64,000 bases of DNA from Candidatus Saccharibacteria bacterium UBA6224 (GTDB taxonomy: Bacteria > Patescibacteriota > Saccharimonadia > Saccharimonadales > UBA4665). The notes beneath the pieces were generated by a model that made no database searches, was not told the DNA's origin, and worked only from the letters and a program-made list of their open reading frames with translations. The translations under genes and the position numbers were made by a program. Where the stretch lies: the NCBI GenBank assembly GCA_002441585.1, contig DJWS01000008.1, positions 109,641-173,640 on the forward strand. Reading direction: 5' to 3'. Below, piece after piece: positions 59,000 through 64,000 of this stretch (position 1 is the first letter of the stretch; each line of letters opens with the position of its first letter).

Positions 59000-60964
59000 T
59001 TAGGCTTCGAACTTGCGGCGGAGGAAGAAGCGGTGCAGTAGACCACCGGCGAGGGTAGTGGCACCGAAGAAGCCGATCACATCACCGGCACCTGTGTTAG
59101 GCAAGACCTGGGGAGGAGTTACCGGAGGTGTTTCGGGAGTAGTGAAGGTTACTTCTGTCTGGCAGTGACCGGCTGGTGCACTGACAGTTTGGTCGTTGAC
59201 GTTGAAGTAGGCCGTGGCAACGATGGTGTATGTGCCGTCAGCTTTGTAGCTGTGGGTCTGACCAATAGCCTTGACGGCTGGCTCGGACATAGCGCCATCA
59301 CCCCAGTCGATGCGTACTTCTTTGTAAGTTGCACCACCGCTTTGCGAGGTGCTGAACTTGTTGACGGTAACGGTGCGGTTGTCGCCCTTCGTGACATCGA
59401 AGGCGTCACAGCTGTAAGCGGGAGTGTTGATACCGATGGATGCTTGGCATTCCTGATCGACTACTTCGCCGCCGGTGAAGCTGAGGGTAGCTACTACAGT
59501 GTAGTTGCCATCTTTGGCGTACTGGTGGTCTACCGTGGTCTTGGTGTCGTTGACGACGGCAGTACCATCACCAAAGTCGTAGGCGATGTTCTTGAGAACT
59601 GCGCCACCGCTGGTTGTGTAGGTGACCGTGGCAGTTACGGTGCGGTTGTCACCTAGGGTCAATTTGAGGTTTTCACACTTAGCGACAGCAGCTTCCTTGA
59701 CGGTTACAGTGGTCACACATTCCTTGCTGGTAGCCCGCTGTGTGCCGTTGGCATTAACTAGAGCGGTCACGGTCACCGTGTAGGTGCCAGCCTGGGAGTA
59801 CTTGTGTGAAACAGTGTTGGTGCTGGCGCTAGTAGTTTCAGTCTTGGTGTTGTCGTCACCGAAGTTGTATTCGTAACCAGTAATCGTGGCACCGTTGTCT
59901 GCCTGGGCCTTGGCGGTGAACTCGAATGTGTCGCGAGCGAGTGACTTCTGGGTCAGGCTGGTACAGCTGTAGGTCGGCTTGGCGGCACAAGTCTTGGAGA
60001 CGTTTGCGGTGTCGCTCTTGGACGGCAAGCCAGCGCTGCTCATCTTGGCGGTGTTGACATAAGTCTTGGCCTCACAGGTGTAGACTGTGTCGTTTGGTGC
60101 GACGATTGCTTCGAAGGTGTAAGTCACGGTCTTGCCAGGAGATAGGCTGCTGATGGTGTCGCCGGTTCCGAAGAATGCACTCGAACCGATAGCCATGCCA
60201 TCACGCTTAAGGGTGGAGCTGACGTACTGGACGTTGCTAGGCAGGATGTCGTTGACCTTGATGTTCTTGGCTGACACGGCACCGGTGCTCTTGACGGTCA
60301 CGCGGTATTCTACACGGGTGTTAGACTTGACGCTGACTGAGTTGAGCCAGGTGCTACTGCCCTTGACACGGACATCCTTGAGGATGCTGTAGTCAGGCAG
60401 TTTCGGCGTTGCCTTGATCGGGTTGCCACAAGGGCCCATGACGGCAAACTGGAACTTGCCATTGATCATTACGACATATGCCTTGGTGACTGGCTTGTAC
60501 CACGATACGCGAGTGTGACGGATGTAAAAAGTAGTGCCGTTGTAGGTTACTTTTTCGCTGTCGCTGGTTGTACCGCGGCTGGCGGTGTAGGCGTTGGTGG
60601 CGACGAGTTCGTTGCCGACGTAAACTTTACCATCGCTCGTTACCGAGCCGGCAACGGCGTATTTGCTCATGTTGGCGATGTCTGTACTAGTGATGCCAAA
60701 CTTGGGCGAAGCGTAGATGTTGTGGATACTGGCGGCACTGTTGTGCCCATCACCATTTTTGTATTTGGTCTGAAGAGTAGCGAGGTCTTGGGAACCACAC
60801 CAGATGACAGACTGCTTGACACATTCACTGCCATCGTTGAGCACGATGTTAGCAGCGTTTGCATTGGTGTATAGCGCAAAACCTGTCGCGACAGAGGCAA
60901 CTGCCACGAATACACCTACTATGAGGTTGCGTGGCATACCTTTAAGTTTATTGATGAGTCTCAT
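59000..60964 (-). CDS. PKD-repeat surface protein with LPxTG-like anchor
   Basis: 654 aa. A signal peptide at about 15-38 is followed by an N-terminal domain of about 150 residues, a DUF11-like repeat (about 195-320: SVSVKSNTRVEYRVTVKSTGAVSAKNIKVNDILP), and three PKD domains (about 335-420, 430-510 and 515-600; YEYNFGDDNTKTETT, IAYDFGDGTAV, VRIDWGDGAM). It ends in LPNTGAGDV, a hydrophobic helix and a basic tail. ATG at 60964 has SD GGAGG 5 nt away. Expected to be sortase-linked to the wall; no sortase gene is in the window. Confidence 0.92.
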   Translation of the reverse strand: MRLINKLKGMPRNLIVGVFVAVASVATGFALYTNANAANIVLNDGSECVKQSVIWCGSQDLATLQTKYKNGDGHNSAASIHNIYASPKFGITSTDIANMSKYAVAGSVTSDGKVYVGNELVATNAYTASRGTTSDSEKVTYNGTTFYIRHTRVSWYKPVTKAYVVMINGKFQFAVMGPCGNPIKATPKLPDYSILKDVRVKGSSTWLNSVSVKSNTRVEYRVTVKSTGAVSAKNIKVNDILPSNVQYVSSTLKRDGMAIGSSAFFGTGDTISSLSPGKTVTYTFEAIVAPNDTVYTCEAKTYVNTAKMSSAGLPSKSDTANVSKTCAAKPTYSCTSLTQKSLARDTFEFTAKAQADNGATITGYEYNFGDDNTKTETTSASTNTVSHKYSQAGTYTVTVTALVNANGTQRATSKECVTTVTVKEAAVAKCENLKLTLGDNRTVTATVTYTTSGGAVLKNIAYDFGDGTAVVNDTKTTVDHQYAKDGNYTVVATLSFTGGEVVDQECQASIGINTPAYSCDAFDVTKGDNRTVTVNKFSTSQSGGATYKEVRIDWGDGAMSEPAVKAIGQTHSYKADGTYTIVATAYFNVNDQTVSAPAGHCQTEVTFTTPETPPVTPPQVLPNTGAGDVIGFFGATTLAGGLLHRFFLRRKFEA

Positions 60965-61158
60965 AAGCACCTCCTCGCTTACTTAGGTTATCTTCTGATG
61001 GTGCGACTTATCAGCTCCTCCACCTACTAAGAAACTGATACACCCGTGAGCCTGATCCTCAAACTTGAATCTGGGAGACATTCTACAACGCATGCGTTGA
61101 TTTGTCAACCTGAATCCATACCATAGAAATGCTAACGTTAAGGGCGAGATACCCTAAA

Positions 61159-61950
61159 CTAAACGATATCGCGTCGGCGGAAGCTAAGCCAGGCTATCAG
61201 GCCACAGGCCAAAATGAAGAGTGCAAAGAACGCTATCGACGACCATTCAAACTTGCCAGCCAAGATATCGGCCGTTCGATAATAGTGATAAGGGAATAAT
61301 ATGGCTGGGTGTTTCAGCCACTCCACACTATTGGTAAGTGAGCCGATTAGGTAACCACCAAATGCATATACGATGGTAATCCCTAGCGCCGCTGCTCGGC
61401 CGCGACCGGTAGAGGTAATCATGAAAGCCAGGGCGCCAAAGCTTAATACCAACATGAGGCAGGCGAAGCAGGCAGCGACTATATTGCCATAAGGAATGCC
61501 TAGGTCCACGACCGCGCACATCAGGAGAGTGACGAGGGAAGAGATAAGGGTGACGATAAAGACAGTGATGGTGCCGGCCAAGGCTTTTGATGCCAAGAGA
61601 CGGCCGCGAGAAACCGGCCTGGATAGCAGGGACTCGATTGAGCCACTAGACTCTTCGCGTCCGATCAGGCTTGTCCCGAGACCTATAGCAAGAATGGCCA
61701 ACAGCATCGGCAGTGAGAAGTAAATCAACTGGCTGTTGAGGTAGCCGAGAGGTGAAAAGAAGTCGGTCCCGCCAAATAACGCCTCGGTACCGCTACCCAG
61801 GCTGAGGCTTTTGTTCAATTCGGCCGCTTGGTCACGGATGGTTGGGTAGAAGACCATCGTGAAAAATACCAAGGATGTAATGCCTATCGACCACCAGAAA
61901 ATACTCCAACGGCGTTGCCACAATGTCCAGCGAACGATGGACCGCATCAT
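61159..61950 (-). CDS. ABC-2 type transporter permease
   Basis: 263 aa with six hydrophobic segments. The region IGREESSGSIESLLSRPVSRGRLLASKALAG (about 88-118) is the typical cytosolic loop of ABC-2 permeases. It overlaps the ATPase gene stop by 4 nt, so the two form one exporter. The substrate is unknown. Confidence 0.9.
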   Translation of the reverse strand: MMRSIVRWTLWQRRWSIFWWSIGITSLVFFTMVFYPTIRDQAAELNKSLSLGSGTEALFGGTDFFSPLGYLNSQLIYFSLPMLLAILAIGLGTSLIGREESSGSIESLLSRPVSRGRLLASKALAGTITVFIVTLISSLVTLLMCAVVDLGIPYGNIVAACFACLMLVLSFGALAFMITSTGRGRAAALGITIVYAFGGYLIGSLTNSVEWLKHPAILFPYHYYRTADILAGKFEWSSIAFFALFILACGLIAWLSFRRRDIV

Positions 61951-62849
61951 TGCTGGCCCTCATTGGAATAAAATTGCATGAATAATTCCTCCAAATCGAG
62001 CTGTCTTGCCTCGAGCTGCACTACGGTATGCTTGGCCAACACGGCCAATATCGGTGGTAATTCGCCCTGAGCATGGACGGTGGCATGGTGCTCGTCGTGG
62101 CTCGTAACCTTGACACCCCGTAGGCGCTCGAGCTCTTTAACTGGGGTCTTATCGGCGAAGGTTACCTCGAACGTATGGGCGGCGTCACGCTCCATGTCGG
62201 CGATATTGCGTTCTGCAATCAGTTCGCCGTCACGAATGATGCCGACTCGGTCGCAAATCTTTTGGACTTCGCTCAGGATGTGGCTGCTCATGAAGATGGC
62301 AGCGCCACGAGATTTGGCCTCATTGACCAGGTCGTAGAATACTTCTTGCATTAGTGGGTCGAGGCCACTGCTCGGTTCATCCAGAATCAGCACATCGGGC
62401 TTGTGCATGAAAGCCTGGACAATGGCGAACTTCTGGCGGTTGCCCCGCGACAAGTCGCCCAATTTTTTGCTGGCGTCACCGTTGAGTCTACGGATGAGCT
62501 CGGCTTGGTATTTTGTGTCGCTCCGTTCCTGTAGCTCGCTCATGTAGCGCAGGAACTGATGAGCAGTCATCTTGGGATACATGGCCATATCGCTCGATAG
62601 GTAGCCGACCGAGCGTCGGATGGCTACGCTGTCGGTCACGATATCGCGGCCGAGTATCTGGGCGCTGCCGCTAGTTGGCTGGATGAAGTTCATCAGCGTC
62701 CGGATGGTCGTACTTTTGCCAGCGCCATTTGGCCCCAAGAATCCATAGACCTCTCCGGGCTCGACTTGCAAGGTCAAATTTTTCAGTGACGCGACTTTTG
62801 TGCCGCGGTATTGCTTGGTTAGGTTGTCTATCCGGATACTAGCAGCCAT
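61947..62849 (-). CDS. ABC transporter ATP-binding protein
   Basis: 300 aa. Walker A GPNGAGKST (about 38-46), signature LSRGNRQK (about 131), Walker B LILDEPSSGLDP (about 152), and switch His SSHILSE (about 187). A C-terminal domain of about 80 residues follows, as in DrrA/CcmA-like exporters. Pairs with the permease. Confidence 0.94.
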   Translation of the reverse strand: MAASIRIDNLTKQYRGTKVASLKNLTLQVEPGEVYGFLGPNGAGKSTTIRTLMNFIQPTSGSAQILGRDIVTDSVAIRRSVGYLSSDMAMYPKMTAHQFLRYMSELQERSDTKYQAELIRRLNGDASKKLGDLSRGNRQKFAIVQAFMHKPDVLILDEPSSGLDPLMQEVFYDLVNEAKSRGAAIFMSSHILSEVQKICDRVGIIRDGELIAERNIADMERDAAHTFEVTFADKTPVKELERLRGVKVTSHDEHHATVHAQGELPPILAVLAKHTVVQLEARQLDLEELFMQFYSNEGQQ

Positions 62850-62885
62850 CTTGCTTACGATTATAACACTAGGTTACCGCAGTGA

Positions 62886-63572
62886 TTACTGAAGGATATT
62901 GATGGCACGGGCCACGACAAGTACGACTGTTATGGCGGCGGTCAGTGACTGGGCCATCATCAGCGCCTTGGCACGGTGTGACAGGGGAATCGTGTCGGCG
63001 GAGGCAAAGTTAGTGACGTTGGTGGTTGACAGGTACAAATAGTCGGCAAAACCTGGCAGCCACTGTGGCCGAGCGTACTGGGCGTGGATCATCTGAGGGA
63101 ATAAAAAGTCGCGCTTGGTTTGATGGGTAGAACGGTGGTCCGGCCCGTTACCATCGATTTCCCAGTACCACAGCGCAAACATAAAGACGTTGGTAATGTA
63201 TATTGCCAAGCCGTTCAGCAGCAAGCTGCGTCCGGTCAACTCATCGCTACTAGCGAACAGAGCGTTCATGAGCAAGATGAGCGAAAAGATATTTATCGCC
63301 GCGATCAGGGCGATAAGCATGATGGCGATATTGCGTCGGCTAGCTGAAACCTTCTTATAGCCTTCGGCCGTAACCACGACAAGTGCCAGTAAGAGCGCTA
63401 TTTCGACGCCGGCGACCCAGATTTTGTGAAATGGCAGGAATATATTGTTGGTAATCAGCTGCAGACCGATGATGGTCAGTACGCCGAGTTGCATCTGCCA
63501 AATTGGATCGTGGGTTTTCTTGAATACTTTGCGGACGTGATGGAGGTGGGGTGTGGCCGGTTGGTCTGTCAT
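62886..63572 (-). CDS. DUF1345-like membrane protein
   Basis: 228 aa with five to six hydrophobic segments (about 28-46, 50-68, 78-100, 115-135 and 205-226). The FADYLYLSTTNVTNFASADTIPLSHRAKALMMAQSL segment corresponds to the conserved late loop of DUF1345 and potassium-channel-like pore regions. Function unknown. A gap of only 36 bp from the ATPase start suggests possible co-transcription. Confidence 0.75.
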   Translation of the reverse strand: MTDQPATPHLHHVRKVFKKTHDPIWQMQLGVLTIIGLQLITNNIFLPFHKIWVAGVEIALLLALVVVTAEGYKKVSASRRNIAIMLIALIAAINIFSLILLMNALFASSDELTGRSLLLNGLAIYITNVFMFALWYWEIDGNGPDHRSTHQTKRDFLFPQMIHAQYARPQWLPGFADYLYLSTTNVTNFASADTIPLSHRAKALMMAQSLTAAITVVLVVARAINILQ

Positions 63573-63610
63573 GGTGTGATTATAACAAAGTCGGGTTTCG
63601 GCAAATCTGA

Positions 63611-64000
63611 TTATTTCGTTGGCTGGTTATTTTGGCCGAGTCCATCCGGCAGGAAGCCCTTGTCCGGCGTAAAACCAGCCTGCCACTCGTAGCCCTTGTT
63701 GTAGCCAAGATTTTTCATTAGCTTAGTCGGCGCGTTGCGCAAGTGAAGCGGCACCGGGGCATCCGGGTGGGCCGCAGCCAGGCTTTGGGCATCGTGCATT
63801 AGCCCGGTAATTTCTCGTGATTTTTCGGAACGGGCGAGAGCGGTGGCGCAGTGGTAAAGGTTGTACTGGCATTCTGGCATGCCGATTTGCTGGACGGCGT
63901 GGAAGGTCGCGACCGCCAGGCTAAGCCCGCCATTGCCAGCCAGACCAATGTCTTCGGAAGCAAAGATGACCATGCGCCGAGCAATAAACTTGGGGTCTTC
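63611..64000 (-). CDS. rarA: replication-associated recombination protein A, C-terminal part (runs off window)
   Basis: Partial AAA+ ATPase RarA/MgsA: only the C-terminal 130 residues lie here. The frame is open to the window edge (EDPKFIARRMVIFASEDIG) and continues with the MgsA domain (AVQQIGMPECQYNLYHCATALARSEKS, VPLHLRNAPTKLMKNLGYNKGYEW, ending KGFLPDGL). RarA acts at stalled replication forks. Confidence 0.9.
   Translation of the reverse strand, partial: EDPKFIARRMVIFASEDIGLAGNGGLSLAVATFHAVQQIGMPECQYNLYHCATALARSEKSREITGLMHDAQSLAAAHPDAPVPLHLRNAPTKLMKNLGYNKGYEWQAGFTPDKGFLPDGLGQNNQPTK

Noticed and set aside
1..64000. CRISPR array
   Set aside because: The repeats present are few, not evenly spaced, and tied to tRNA genes; no cas genes.

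Overview
The window looks like part of a Candidatus Saccharibacteria (TM7, CPR) chromosome. This is an inference from gene content and order (lemA-htpX; rpmF-nusB-Nudix-rnc-rpsP-KH-trmD; membrane-anchored murF; many small secreted proteins with one membrane anchor and no known family; a short zinc-free bL32), from the standard genetic code with TGA as stop, and from intermediate GC. Most genes have Shine-Dalgarno sites. At least eleven instead have a -10 box 6-9 nt before the start codon and no SD, which suggests leaderless mRNAs.

Layout. 1-17.9 kb: housekeeping and envelope genes (D,D-carboxypeptidase, LemA, HtpX, LigA, NTP pyrophosphatase, CorA, SPFH protein, VIT1-like transporter, two esterase/hydrolase genes, EamA permease) punctuated by six tRNA genes (Val, Ala, Phe, Gly, Cys, Leu), plus a structured intergenic RNA candidate at 6.76-7.06 kb. 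18-30.9 kb: two anchored secreted proteins, MurF and Ddl (convergent, overlapping), LeuS, the bL32/NusB/RNase III/bS16/KH/TrmD cluster with a second sRNA candidate, and a nickel superoxide dismutase with its maturation protease. 30.9-44.1 kb: MarR-controlled MFS exporter, flippase-like membrane protein, single-domain response regulator, metallophosphoesterase/nucleotidyltransferase pair, and a membrane redox cluster (FNR-like reductase, ApbE, ferric-reductase-like heme protein, anchored partner).

44.3-58.75 kb is an integrated defence island. It is bounded by a 22-bp direct repeat that is the 3' end of tRNA-Gln and carries a large serine recombinase next to that tRNA. Its cargo is a terminase-small-subunit-like protein, an S24 repressor with a SIR2-like protein and a zinc-ribbon protein, a bacterial ubiquitin-like conjugation operon (Ubl, E1-like ThiF protein, DUF6527-type metal-binding protein), a complete type I restriction-modification system with an XRE regulator, and a SHOCT protein. 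59-64 kb: an LPxTG-like PKD surface protein, an ABC-2 transporter, a membrane protein and the end of RarA.

The most unexplained signal is outside the proteins. Downstream of most tRNA genes here is a unit ordered terminator, inverted copy of that tRNA's own T-arm, hairpin core, direct copy of that tRNA's own 3' end. In addition, two tRNAs share a structured leader of about 75 nt, and tRNA-Phe is preceded by a copy of its own 5' half. tRNA-Gln shows how such a unit relates to integration: the island sits exactly between the tRNA and its terminator/unit.
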